A stretch of 64,000 nt of DNA from assembly GCA_947642555.1 (NCBI GenBank), contig CANRSX010000014.1, positions 48,508-112,507 of the forward strand, read 5' to 3'. The notes beneath the pieces are model-generated. The model saw only the letters and a program-made list of their open reading frames with translations, ran no database searches and was not told the DNA's origin. Positions within the stretch are counted from its first letter, which is position 1; each line of letters begins with the position of its first letter. This document shows positions 53,426-62,256 of the stretch, piece after piece. Origin of the DNA: an uncultured Roseburia sp. (GTDB taxonomy: Bacteria; Bacillota; Clostridia; Lachnospirales; Lachnospiraceae). Position numbers and translations under genes: made by a program.

Positions 53426-55048
53426 ATGTCATACTGGAAACACATGAAAATCAGTCAGATGGGAACGCTGCTTTCACTGGGTCAGACGGACATCCAGCGC
53501 GCCTTTAAAGACTGGGAAGAACGTATTTTAAGTTTTACTTATGAAGAGACAAATGATCCCACACACTTAAAAAGCTGGCCAAAGCCGCTGGCCGTCTATT
53601 TCCTGGCATTTGTCGCAGTGATCTGTGAGAAAGAACGGGGCGTTCACAATCCCTCTGTCGATGCGATTGATGCGCGCTATCATCTGAATCATATTTTTGA
53701 CCGCGAAAACAGCAGACACTGGCTGGCCGCCATCGCCGTGATTTTTCCCCAGCGCGCCCTGGAAGACTGCTGGGAATGCATCCCGGACTATGTGGAGGAA
53801 TGGACCGACATTGGCGGTGACACCACCCTGGAATCACTGCTGGAACGCATCCGGGTGGCAAACAGACAGGCATACGGTGTGGCGGAGGACGACGAATTCA
53901 TCGAACAGGAACGTCTGATCGTCCCGCAGTGCGTGGATCATTTTACAAGCGTCATGGACGAATCCGACCGCGACTGGATGACTCTCTGTGAGCGGTTCTG
54001 TTTTGAAAACGCCGCCGTCCGCGCGCTCCACGCCCTGATCCGAAACGGTATCCGTCAGATCATCCTCACCGGCGCCCCGGGTACCGGCAAAACCCATGCC
54101 GCCAGAGAGATCGCCCGGTGCCTGGGGGAACCGCTCCTGGGAGACTGCGCCCATATGGTACAGTTCCACCCGTCCTATGACTACACGGATTTCGTGGAGG
54201 GTCTGCGTCCCGTACAGTTAAGGGGCACGATCAAAAGCACCTTTGTCCGGCTGGACGGCAGCTTCAAGGCATTCTGCCGCAGTGTGGCGGAGAAAAACCG
54301 CAGCCACAGCCATGCGCCGACGCCGGATCACGGTACCGTTGATCCGCGATGCGTGGACGATCCGGAGGGCCGCCTGTATTTCTTCCTCATCGATGAGATC
54401 AACCGTGCCAATCTCTCCCAGGTGTTTGGCGAACTGATGTTCTGTCTCGAGTCCGACAAGCGGGGACTGCCGGTACAGACCCAGTACCGGAACCTTCCGA
54501 CGTGTCTGGTCGGCGCTGACCAGAAGGCTGTGGTGATGGAGGATGACGTCTTTGCAAACGGCTTTTTCATCCCCAGGAATGTCATCATCCTCGGCACCAT
54601 GAATGACATCGACCGCTCCGTGGAGAGCATGGACTTTGCCCTGCGGCGCCGGTTTATCTGGCATGAGGTAACAGCCGGCCGTGCCACATTAAAGAGCGCC
54701 TTTGAGAGCGGAAATTTTGGCCCACTCCTCCGGGACCATGCCGTGGAAGCCGCGGATCGGATCTCGGCGTTAAATGCCGTGATCGAACAGGGCACACGCT
54801 TCGGGCTGAACCGGCACTATGACATCACCCAGGGACAGTTCAATCTGCCCGGCTGGAGCGGGGAGGACTTAGACGATCTGATACGGTTTGTGTGGGATCA
54901 CCGCATCGAGCCCCTCCTGTGGGAATATCTCCGCGGAGAGGATGCGGCGGATACCGCGGCCTTTGTCCGGACATGCGCCGACGCCCTCGGGATCCGCGAC
55001 ACGGATTCCGAAACAGACCGCGCTTTGCAGGAAGAGGATGACGCATGA
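53426..55048 (+). CDS. mcrB: McrB-like AAA+ restriction motor
   Basis: 540 residues. Walker A GAPGTGKT (216-223), Walker B FLIDEINRAN (320-329), the McrB nucleotide motif GTMNDIDRS (390-398) and the arginine-finger stretch ALRRRF (405-410) define the McrB branch of AAA+. McrB proteins translocate on modified DNA with McrC. The N-terminal about 190 residues, which would read the modified base or other target, match no recognition domain I know; they are rich in Trp and acidic residues. AAAAGGAGCTGTCAC precedes the ATG. mcrC overlaps its end (ATGA). Confidence 0.93.
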   Translation: MSYWKHMKISQMGTLLSLGQTDIQRAFKDWEERILSFTYEETNDPTHLKSWPKPLAVYFLAFVAVICEKERGVHNPSVDAIDARYHLNHIFDRENSRHWLAAIAVIFPQRALEDCWECIPDYVEEWTDIGGDTTLESLLERIRVANRQAYGVAEDDEFIEQERLIVPQCVDHFTSVMDESDRDWMTLCERFCFENAAVRALHALIRNGIRQIILTGAPGTGKTHAAREIARCLGEPLLGDCAHMVQFHPSYDYTDFVEGLRPVQLRGTIKSTFVRLDGSFKAFCRSVAEKNRSHSHAPTPDHGTVDPRCVDDPEGRLYFFLIDEINRANLSQVFGELMFCLESDKRGLPVQTQYRNLPTCLVGADQKAVVMEDDVFANGFFIPRNVIILGTMNDIDRSVESMDFALRRRFIWHEVTAGRATLKSAFESGNFGPLLRDHAVEAADRISALNAVIEQGTRFGLNRHYDITQGQFNLPGWSGEDLDDLIRFVWDHRIEPLLWEYLRGEDAADTAAFVRTCADALGIRDTDSETDRALQEEDDA

Positions 55049-56373
55049 GGCCGCTTTATGATCACAGCCCCGTGGACCAGGACTGCCACGATCTTTGCAG
55101 GGACATACAGAGACGGATCACGGACGGGGACTGCCGCCTGGTGGATCTGTCCGCGGAGCGGGACGGTGCGGATCATGTGCCGGTGATTTTTGAGGAAAAC
55201 GCGGGGAACTGGCGGACCAGGCAGTATATCGGCGTATTGGAATACCAGGGAAACCGCGTGTTCATCGGCTCCCGGTTTGACAGAAAAAATCCCGAGCCCT
55301 TTTTTCTCTGGTATCTCATCGGGCACTTTCTGGGAGAATCCATCGTGACCTTTGCCGACGCAGGCAGGACGGCCCAGAAGGATTTTTTCGACGGGCTTCT
55401 GGCATTCCGGCTGGCAGTGCAGATTCATCAGGCCTGGAAACGCGGCGGACTGCGCGCCTACCGCAGCTTCGCACGCAATGACAGCCATGTGCGGGGCGTC
55501 ATCGATATCCCCCGCCACATCAGAGAAAACCCAAAGCAGGACTGTGGCCGCATCGCGTACCGGACGCAGGCCTACAGCCTGGACAATGACTGGAATATCC
55601 TGTTTTTACACGCGGGAGCCGCTGCGGGCAGACGGTGCCCTGACCTGATGCGCCGACTGCAGCGGCGTCTCCCGGAATACACGTCCGCCCTTAAGACCCT
55701 GGAACAGGCCGTTCCCGAATGGGAGGCTGCCGGCATCCGCCAGGCACTCGCCCGCACAGAGCGAAAGATCACAAATCCGGTCTACCGCAGCTGGGAACCC
55801 GCCCGGCAGGCCGCCAGGGACGTACTGCGGCGGATGGAGGCGGCTCCCGGGGATAACGGCTCTCCCATCGTCACCGGCGTATTTCTGGATATCGACTTTT
55901 TATGGGAACGCCTGCTGGAGGACCGACTGTTTGCCGGGGTCAGAAAACCGTTTTCCCAGCAGTCGCGCGATGTGTTAAACGGGCATGTCAGGATCCGCCC
56001 GGATTTTTATTTTTCAGACCAGAAAATCGTGCTGGACGCCAAAAACCGGCCTGCCTGGGAGAGGACGCTCTCTGTCGCCAAAGGACTCTGGAGCGGGGCT
56101 TCGGATGCCGCAGACGCCGCCGATGTCAGAGAAAATATCTATCAGGTATTCAGCTATATGCTGGCCCTGGACTGCTCCGGGGGCGGGGTCATCTTTCCGG
56201 CTCACATCGTCCGTGATCCGGTCGGAGAGAAGATCGGGCCCGCCGGGCGGCAGTTCTGGCGAATCCCGGTCTGTATCCCTCAGGCTCCCGGTTACCCGCT
56301 GTTCTGCGATGCGCTGGAGCATGAATTCCGTCGTCTTCGGACGCTCGCACCGGTTTCGCGGCTTATTGAATGA
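55045..56373 (+). CDS. mcrC: McrC-like nuclease subunit
   Basis: 442 residues. The N-terminal half has the McrC stretch IGVLEYQGNRVFIGSRFD and a helical middle. The C-terminal PD-(D/E)xK core is RPDFYF with D320, then LDAKNR with D331 and K333. With McrB it forms a type IV restriction enzyme that cuts modified foreign DNA. The start codon overlaps the mcrB stop. The 3' end is followed by a degenerate copy of the palindromic repeat described at 56381. Confidence 0.92.
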   Translation: MRPLYDHSPVDQDCHDLCRDIQRRITDGDCRLVDLSAERDGADHVPVIFEENAGNWRTRQYIGVLEYQGNRVFIGSRFDRKNPEPFFLWYLIGHFLGESIVTFADAGRTAQKDFFDGLLAFRLAVQIHQAWKRGGLRAYRSFARNDSHVRGVIDIPRHIRENPKQDCGRIAYRTQAYSLDNDWNILFLHAGAAAGRRCPDLMRRLQRRLPEYTSALKTLEQAVPEWEAAGIRQALARTERKITNPVYRSWEPARQAARDVLRRMEAAPGDNGSPIVTGVFLDIDFLWERLLEDRLFAGVRKPFSQQSRDVLNGHVRIRPDFYFSDQKIVLDAKNRPAWERTLSVAKGLWSGASDAADAADVRENIYQVFSYMLALDCSGGGVIFPAHIVRDPVGEKIGPAGRQFWRIPVCIPQAPGYPLFCDALEHEFRRLRTLAPVSRLIE

Positions 56374-56380
56374 AACGTCC

Positions 56381-56426
56381 GGCCAGTCGGAAGCGCATGG
56401 GCGAATCGTGCCCGCATGAAGGTGCG
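56381..56426. repeat. Degenerate copy of the palindromic element
   Basis: GCCAGTCGGAA, CATGG and ATCGTGCCCGCATGAA occur here in the same order as in the reverse complement of the element ending at 60860, and the inner part also matches the element at 58737-58817. It lies in the short gap between mcrC and the convergent gene. Confidence 0.6.
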
Positions 56427-56467
56427 TTTTGCGAATGAATGGCACTGCATCCTGCCCGGGAGCTCTC

Positions 56468-57679
56468 CTATTCGCTTTGTGCCAGATGGTAATAGAACGC
56501 CCAGATATCCTCCAGCTCATCCAGCACGAGATGCTGGGCGGCTTCACTGAGCGTAACATAACCGTCCTTCATGCAGAATCCGGCAGCCCTGCCCTCCTCT
56601 GTGACGGCCAGGGCTTTTTTGTAGTGGTTCTGATCCTGCATCGCATAATAGCCTCTCTCCCGCAGCCAGGTCAGCAGGACGCCGTGGGGCAGTCTGTAGT
56701 TTTCATTCTCCGCCGACGCAAGCGCCCGGTTGATCCGTACTTCTATATCGTATAAGTACTGATCCTTCCCGTCGTATTCCATCCGTGCCCGCGCCTCATC
56801 CGCATGCGCGAAGCGTTCCGGAACGGCCGGTATGCGGTATGCATCGCCGGAGGCCAGATCAGACACCATGATCTTCAGATGATCCAGCAGGAACTGCTGG
56901 GCGGCAGTGGTCCATAAAAGCTTCTTGTGTTCCGCCACAATCCCCTTCATCTTTCCCTTCCAGGTGGGACTGTACCATCGTTTTGTACCGTTATAACAAA
57001 CCTCTAAGTAGCCATTCCGAAGCATCCAGTAATTGACACGTCTGATCATAATGCGCCTCGGCAGATCTGCGGGCAGCAGGCTGTTGATCTGCTTTAAAAA
57101 TGACGTCAGCGTGACCGGCTCCTGTGAGCAGACGATCTGGCCATACCATTCCTCCGTCAGGCAGGCAGACAGCGGCTCCCACTCCCGGCGTTCCTGCGCC
57201 TGGATCTGATCCAGGCTGCGGCGCAGCAGATTCTTCGCCCTCCCGTCACAGAGGATCGTGGTCTGCCCTTCCCCGTCAGGCTCCGATTCCGAAAACCCGG
57301 CGGCCTTCCCCTTCGGGGTAATCCGGCCGGCAGCGCGATCATAAGCGCCGGTCTCATCCTGTCCGCCGGTGAGATAGCCCTCCTGCTTCAGCCACACTTT
57401 TGCCGACGAAAGCAGAAAAGAGCCCATGCTGCCCCGGATACCCATTGATCCGGCAAACCTTTTCATCACGGTATACAGATCCTCCCTCGCCCCGCTCTCC
57501 GGCGCCAAAGCCCCCAGCTCCCGGCCGATCTTTTTTGAAATATACCGGTAGCACTGCATCAGATCCTCCCGGCGCAGCACACTGTCAGCGGAAAGATCCT
57601 CCCAGCTGACGGGATCCATTCCCCCGATCAGCGCTTCGATATACTGCATCACCTGCTGCAGCATCCTTGTCTCTTCCAT
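56468..57679 (-). CDS. Unknown protein with three winged-helix-like repeats (paralogue 1)
   Basis: 403 residues, not recognised. Three units each read as a helical stretch, a W/L-rich helix ending in G-Y-L/Y, a variable hairpin and a G-K/R-x-x-G-F/I ending: AKVWLKQEGYLTG...TPKGKAAGF, VNYWMLRNGYLEV...TWKGKMKGI and LLTWLRERGYYAM...TEEGRAAGF. This recalls winged-helix units such as those in phage antirepressor C-termini. The N-terminus and linker FLLDHLKIMVSDLASGDAYR match the next gene, showing duplication. It is convergent with mcrC. DNA or protein binding is an inference. Confidence 0.8.
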   Translation of the reverse strand: MEETRMLQQVMQYIEALIGGMDPVSWEDLSADSVLRREDLMQCYRYISKKIGRELGALAPESGAREDLYTVMKRFAGSMGIRGSMGSFLLSSAKVWLKQEGYLTGGQDETGAYDRAAGRITPKGKAAGFSESEPDGEGQTTILCDGRAKNLLRRSLDQIQAQERREWEPLSACLTEEWYGQIVCSQEPVTLTSFLKQINSLLPADLPRRIMIRRVNYWMLRNGYLEVCYNGTKRWYSPTWKGKMKGIVAEHKKLLWTTAAQQFLLDHLKIMVSDLASGDAYRIPAVPERFAHADEARARMEYDGKDQYLYDIEVRINRALASAENENYRLPHGVLLTWLRERGYYAMQDQNHYKKALAVTEEGRAAGFCMKDGYVTLSEAAQHLVLDELEDIWAFYYHLAQSE

Positions 57680-57736
57680 CTCTTTTTCCTGCTTTCGTAA
57701 ATTTATCTGTCTTCACACGGCATCGGACGCTCCTCT

Positions 57737-58594
57737 TTATTCCTGAGGTTCCGGAATGCGAAACGCTTCCCCGGAAGCCATATCCCTTGCAATGACTTCC
57801 AGGTGATCCAGCAGAAACCGCTGTGCCAGAGGGGTGAGCCCGCCCCTGCCGGTAAATCCGTTCTGTTTTCCCTCATCGGTGACCGAACGCCGCTTTTTTC
57901 CATTGCTCATGCTTTCCTCAAACAGCTGATTCCGTATCAGCCAGGACCAGACCGCCACAGAATAAAATTTCCTCTGCAGCCCTTCCGGCAGCCGTCCGTT
58001 GATCCGTTCAAGCATCTCTTTCAGTGAAACCGTATCCGCAGAACAGCCGGTCTGTCCGATCCACTCCGCGGTCAGGCAGGCGAAGAGCGGCTCCCACCGC
58101 GCGTATTCCTCGGCCATGAGCTGATCCAGGTGGTCCAGGATAAGCTCCTGTGCTTTTGTCCCGCACAGTGTCGCCACATACCCGTCCTCATAGGGCTCTG
58201 ATTCCGTAAACCCCGCCTCTCTTCCCTTTGGCGTCGGCCTGCAGTTGTGCAGATCCGTATTCCCGTCTTCATCCTGTATGCAGGTAAAATATCCCTCCCG
58301 CGTCAGCCACTCCGCCGCCACTGTGTTTAAAAAATAGCGGTTTCCCGTAAAACCCAGTTCCTTCAGTGTCTCCGCCAGAAACGCAGACACCCTCATTCGC
58401 TCTTCTTCCTGGTCTTCCTGCCGGCTGTCCAGTTCCCGGTGAACCGCCTCCGAGATATACCGGAAACATTTCACCATCTTCTCCTCCCGCAGCACGCTGC
58501 CGGCAGGAATCGTTCCCTTTCCGACAGGATCCGTTCCTCCTGCCAGATCATCCATGTACTGCGCAACCTGCTGAAATACCTGCACTTCCTCCAT
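57737..58594 (-). CDS. Unknown protein with two winged-helix-like repeats (paralogue 2)
   Basis: 285 residues, not recognised. Its start MEEVQVFQQVAQYMDDLAGG aligns with MEETRMLQQVMQYIEALIGG of the neighbour, and its end FLLDHLEVIARDMASGEAFR with the neighbour's middle; it lacks only the third unit. Units end TPKGREAGFTESEP and TDEGKQNGFTGRGG. The ATG was chosen from this alignment; a longer frame upstream would run into the palindromic element. It precedes paralogue 1 by 57 bases, so the two are probably one operon. Confidence 0.8.
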   Translation of the reverse strand: MEEVQVFQQVAQYMDDLAGGTDPVGKGTIPAGSVLREEKMVKCFRYISEAVHRELDSRQEDQEEERMRVSAFLAETLKELGFTGNRYFLNTVAAEWLTREGYFTCIQDEDGNTDLHNCRPTPKGREAGFTESEPYEDGYVATLCGTKAQELILDHLDQLMAEEYARWEPLFACLTAEWIGQTGCSADTVSLKEMLERINGRLPEGLQRKFYSVAVWSWLIRNQLFEESMSNGKKRRSVTDEGKQNGFTGRGGLTPLAQRFLLDHLEVIARDMASGEAFRIPEPQE

Positions 58595-58736
58595 CGCATT
58601 CACCCGCTTTCGCAACCCTGTCGTTCTTTCTGTCCAAAAGATTTTCGACATCATTTTACCACATCCGGCTGCTTCCGGCAATCCTCGTTTCCGCCCGGGA
58701 AGACAGCGTAACACGCTTTTCGCATCTCTTTTACGG

Positions 58737-58817
58737 AAAAGTTCAGCCATGGTCCGCAGAATGTGCTCATTCATGCGAGCATGATTCGCCCATTTTGCGG
58801 ACCATGGCTGAACTTTT
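58737..58817. repeat. Palindromic element with 22-bp perfect arms
   Basis: Left arm 58737-58758 and right arm 58796-58817 are exact inverted copies beginning AAAAGTTCAGCCATGG. Between them is a smaller hairpin TCATG-CGAG-CATGA. It lies between the Asn-rich lipoprotein end and paralogue 2 start and probably doubles as a terminator for the lipoprotein gene. Confidence 0.9.
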
Positions 58818-58867
58818 CAATAAGAAAACAGCTGCAGAACCATGGCTCCACAGCTGTCGTATTATTT

Positions 58868-59293
58868 TTATCTCGACGTATTCGTCCCGGTCAGATCTTC
58901 CACTCCGTCCTCAACCCCGTTGATGATATCCTCACCGGCGTCACCGACTCCGTCTACCACGTCGTCCACCGCATCGCCGACTCCGCTTCCGTCGCCGTTG
59001 CCGTCCACCATGCCGTCATTTACCCCGTCGGTTCCGTTCACACCCATTCCCTCTGTGCCGTTTGTGCCGGTTCCGTTCACGCCGGTTCCGTTTGTCCCGG
59101 TCCCGTTGTTATTCAGGGTGTTCTCGGTATTCACATCGTTTCTGTTGTCTGTGTTGACCGAGTTGTTCGTGTTATTCGTGTTGTTCCGGTTGTCATTTGC
59201 ATCGTTCCTGTCTCTTCCGCAGGCTGCCGTCGCACTGAGCGAGAGTGTAAGTATCAGCCCTGCAAGAATCACCTTAAACTTTTTCACTGCCAT
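58868..59293 (-). CDS. Asn/Gly-rich small lipoprotein
   Basis: 141 residues. The signal segment ends in the lipobox-like SATAAC. The rest is low complexity: an N/T/D-rich stretch (RDRNDANDNRNNTNNT), NGTGT/NGTGV repeats, then acidic D/V/G repeats (DAVDDVVDGVGDAGEDI). It is probably a flexible, surface-attached protein; I cannot name a function. The ATG after AAGGAGAGT was chosen over an upstream one. Confidence 0.75.
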   Translation of the reverse strand: MAVKKFKVILAGLILTLSLSATAACGRDRNDANDNRNNTNNTNNSVNTDNRNDVNTENTLNNNGTGTNGTGVNGTGTNGTEGMGVNGTDGVNDGMVDGNGDGSGVGDAVDDVVDGVGDAGEDIINGVEDGVEDLTGTNTSR

Positions 59294-59419
59294 ACTCTCC
59301 TTCCTTCTATAAAAATCATATTTCACAAAAGAAAAATGCTCTTTCGTTCAGAAATAGTATGGCCTGCCATATGATTCTTATTCGCGCAAAAAAACACTGG
59401 CAGAACTTTTCAAAAAATT

Positions 59420-60196
59420 TTAAAAATGATACCCGAGTTCCGCTGAAAGTTCTCTCTGCACCCGCTTTACATCCTCCGTGAGCTCACCGATGCGCTCCAT
59501 CGTCATTCTGCTGCTCGGCCCCGAGATGCTGAACGCGTATTCGACTTTCTTTTTATAGCTGTACAGACATGCCGCAATGCAGCTGACACCCTCCTCGTTT
59601 TCCTCGTCATCAAGCGCGTATCCGTTCTTTCTGACCTCCTCTAATGTCTCTAACATCTGATCAAATGCGGTGATCGTTTTGGGCGTCTTTTTTTCTACCG
59701 CACTCTCCTCCCAGAGCTTTTTTAATTCCGCTTCCGAGAGCGTCGCCATAATCGCTTTTCCAACCCCGGAGCAGTACATCGGACGGACCATCCCCACATG
59801 GGACACCATGCGGATCGTGCCCACCTTTGCCTCGATCTTATCAATATAAAGGGTGTTGTTTCCCTCCCGCTTCACGAGATGAACCGTCTCGCCGCTCACA
59901 TCGGAGAGCCGCTGCATGTAGGGTCTTGCGATCTGCAAAATATCCATGCGCTCTAAAAGCTTTCCGGCCATACTCACAATTTTATAGGAAAGCATATACT
60001 TTTGCGTCGCCTCGTCCTGTCTCGCGTAGCCCATATAAATCAAGGACATCAGCAGCCGGTGCACCGTGCTCTTGTGCAGCCCGAGCGCAGCGCTTAAATC
60101 CATCAGCCCCATCTCACCGTTCTCCGCTAACGTCTCCATCACCTGAAAAATCCGCTCCGCCGACTGTACCGGGTTTTTTCCTTCTTTTTCCGCCAT
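59420..60196 (-). CDS. IclR-family regulator
   Basis: 258 residues. An N-terminal winged helix (QSAERIFQVMETLAENGEMG, LDLSAALGLHKSTVHRLL-type recognition helix) is followed by the IclR effector domain (GETVHLVKREGNNTLYIDKI, MYCSGVGKAIMATLSEAEL, GVSCIAACLYSYKKKVEYAF). Members usually control catabolic genes in response to a small acid or sugar. The ATG with GGAG six bases upstream was chosen over an earlier one. It is divergent from the proS leader; its target is not evident here. Confidence 0.92.
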   Translation of the reverse strand: MAEKEGKNPVQSAERIFQVMETLAENGEMGLMDLSAALGLHKSTVHRLLMSLIYMGYARQDEATQKYMLSYKIVSMAGKLLERMDILQIARPYMQRLSDVSGETVHLVKREGNNTLYIDKIEAKVGTIRMVSHVGMVRPMYCSGVGKAIMATLSEAELKKLWEESAVEKKTPKTITAFDQMLETLEEVRKNGYALDDEENEEGVSCIAACLYSYKKKVEYAFSISGPSSRMTMERIGELTEDVKRVQRELSAELGYHF

Positions 60197-60287
60197 TCTG
60201 CTCTCCATCCCTTCTCTGATCCGTTTCGCAATATGAAACATCTGCAATCATATCAGACCTGGCGCGGGATGTCAACGTAAAAAAGTC

Positions 60288-60316
60288 TTGACACCTCAGA
60301 TCCGGGGTGTTAAACT
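60288..60316 (+). promoter_or_regulatory. Promoter of the T-box-proS unit
   Basis: Consensus TTGACA and TAAACT separated by 17 bases, just before the T-box leader. Confidence 0.8.
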
Positions 60317-60322
60317 GTTTTC

Positions 60323-60641
60323 ACTAAAACAGATCAAAAGCAACGATAAGAGATAGTAGGTATTTCAGACAGTTCAGAGAGAAGGCGGCCGGTGCGAGCC
60401 TTTCTGCGGCAGATACCGAACCGGTCTTTGAGCTGCAGCCCGAACAGAGTGCGCACGGTACGATGTGCCCGCTCCTATTAGACGCTGACGGGTTCTCCCG
60501 TTACAGAGATCGTATATCGGATTCCCGCCAGATGCGGTATCCCGTATACCAGAGTGTGGATTTATCCAAATCCAGGTGGTACCACGGACTTTGTACGTCC
60601 GCCCTGGACTGACATGCAGCATGTCAGTCCAGGGCTTTTTT
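60323..60641 (+). promoter_or_regulatory. T-box riboswitch leader of proS
   Basis: A stem I region with AGAGA and GGTGCGAGCC features, the conserved T-box word AGGTGGTACCACGG (60574-60587), and a terminator with a 17-bp stem (60601-60635) and T-run. T-boxes bind uncharged tRNA and let transcription proceed when an amino acid is short. The gene downstream implies tRNA-Pro. A CCC triplet at 60439-60441 (in GCAGCCCGAACAG) is a candidate specifier, not a firm one. Confidence 0.92.
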
Positions 60642-60646
60642 ATTGC

Positions 60647-60860
60647 AAAAGTTCAGCCATCCTTCAAAAAAGTTATCGTTCAGCCCGCGCCATTCGCAAA
60701 ACCGCGCTTACAGCGTAAATGCCACAGGCATATACGCTGCTCTCCGTTGCTTCGCAACTCATTTTTGCTCATGTACGGGCGCTCCCTCAGTCGAAACCAA
60801 TGGATGAAAATTCGTGCGAGCACGATTTTCATCCATGTGATTCCGACTGGCTGAACTTTT
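60647..60860. repeat. 214-base palindromic element between the T-box and proS
   Basis: Ends are perfect 13-base inverted copies (AAAAGTTCAGCCA / TGGCTGAACTTTT). Inside, CAGTCG...ATGGATGAAAAT-TCGTGCGAGCACGA-TTTTCATCCAT...CGACTG forms a long stem, and smaller hairpins (GTTGCTTCGCAAC) are present. The core equals that in the elements at 58.7 and 62.3 kb. It sits after the T-box terminator and before the proS ribosome site, so every full-length proS message carries it. Confidence 0.88.
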
Positions 60861-60894
60861 ATTACACAACATAAACAGGAAGGAGACAACCTCT

Positions 60895-62256
60895 ATGAAA
60901 CTGAGCAGACTGATCGGGGAACGCTTTAAGGAGCGCCCCGCCGACTGTGTGATCGACAGTCACGCCCTGATGCTGCGGGGCGGTTACATGAAGTATGTGG
61001 CAAACGGCATCTATTCCTCTTACCTGCCCCTGCGCAGAATCACCCGCAGGATCGAGCAGATCATTCGCGAGGAGATGGACGCGCTCGACGGACAGGAGGT
61101 GCAGCTCCCTGTCGCGCTTCCCGCTTCCCTCTGGGAGGAATCCGGCCGCTATGAGAGCGTCGGGCAGGAGCTGCTGCGCTTTTCTGACCGGAACAGCAGC
61201 CCCATGGTGCTCGGCATGACGCACGAGGAAGCCGCCGTCGCGCTTGTCCGGGATTACGGCAGCACCTACAGCAGATATCCGTTTATGATTTATCAGATCC
61301 AGACCAAATTCCGGGACGAACTGCGCCCGCGCGCCGGTCTGATCCGCGTCCGCGAATTTACCATGAAGGACGCCTACTCCTTTCATACCTCAAAGGAGGA
61401 CCTGAATGATTATTACATGAAATGTCATGCGGCATACGGGCGCATTTTTGCCAGAGCAGGTATCCCGGAAGTCGTCTCCGTCGCCTCGGATTCCGGAATG
61501 ATGGGCGGCGATATCTCCCATGAATTTATGCTGCTCACTCCGGCGGGCGAGGACTCCGTCGCCTGCTGCGACGCCTGCGGCTACCACGCAAATATCGAGA
61601 CCTTCCCCGCGGATATACGGCATAATTCCAGTGCCGCAGCAGACATGCAGCAGGATAAAACCAGAAGCTCTGCTGAATCTGCCGGCGCTCCCGGCTGCGA
61701 TGACGGGCGCTTCCTTAATGCTGTCTGCCCGTCCTGCGGAAGGCACGCACTTATCCTTCGGCGCGGAATTGAGGTCGGAAACATCTTCCAGCTCGGCCAG
61801 AAATATACCGCCTCCATGCATATGACATATGTAGATAAAGATGGATCCGTAAAAATACCCGTGATGGGCTGCTACGGCATCGGGATCGGCCGCCTCGCCG
61901 CCTCTGTCTGTGAGGCGCACCACGATGAGCACGGCCCCATCTGGCCTGTCTCCATCGCCCCCTGGAAGGTGCATCTCTGTGCCGTGCGCGCAGATCATGC
62001 AGAGGTCCGGCAAACTGCAGACCTGCTCTACCGGCAGCTTACGGATGCCCGCATCGACGTGATCTATGACGACCGCCCCGTACGGGCCGGGATCATGTTC
62101 TCCGACGCGGATCTCATCGGCGCCCCTGTACGGATTATCGTAAGTCCCCGGAATCTGGCGGAGGGCTGCTGTGAAATTGCCGCAAGAGATGGATCGTTTC
62201 AGAAAAAAACGAGGGTGGAGCAGGTGAGAGAGGCCATAGAAGCTCTGTTTTCCTGA
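60895..62256 (+). CDS. proS: Prolyl-tRNA synthetase lacking most of the editing (INS) domain
   Basis: 453 residues of class II. Motif 2 FRDELRPRAGLIRVREFTMK and motif 3 GCYGIGIGRLAASV are intact, and WPVSIAPWKVHLCAV starts the anticodon-binding domain. Bacterial ProS is usually about 570 residues, with an editing domain between motifs 2 and 3. Here CCDACGYHANIETF is followed within about 60 low-complexity residues by CPSCGRHALILRRGIEVG, so the Ala-tRNA-Pro editing domain is missing. AAGGAG precedes the ATG. A full-length copy may exist elsewhere; this could be a secondary, starvation-induced enzyme. Confidence 0.93.
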   Translation: MKLSRLIGERFKERPADCVIDSHALMLRGGYMKYVANGIYSSYLPLRRITRRIEQIIREEMDALDGQEVQLPVALPASLWEESGRYESVGQELLRFSDRNSSPMVLGMTHEEAAVALVRDYGSTYSRYPFMIYQIQTKFRDELRPRAGLIRVREFTMKDAYSFHTSKEDLNDYYMKCHAAYGRIFARAGIPEVVSVASDSGMMGGDISHEFMLLTPAGEDSVACCDACGYHANIETFPADIRHNSSAAADMQQDKTRSSAESAGAPGCDDGRFLNAVCPSCGRHALILRRGIEVGNIFQLGQKYTASMHMTYVDKDGSVKIPVMGCYGIGIGRLAASVCEAHHDEHGPIWPVSIAPWKVHLCAVRADHAEVRQTADLLYRQLTDARIDVIYDDRPVRAGIMFSDADLIGAPVRIIVSPRNLAEGCCEIAARDGSFQKKTRVEQVREAIEALFS

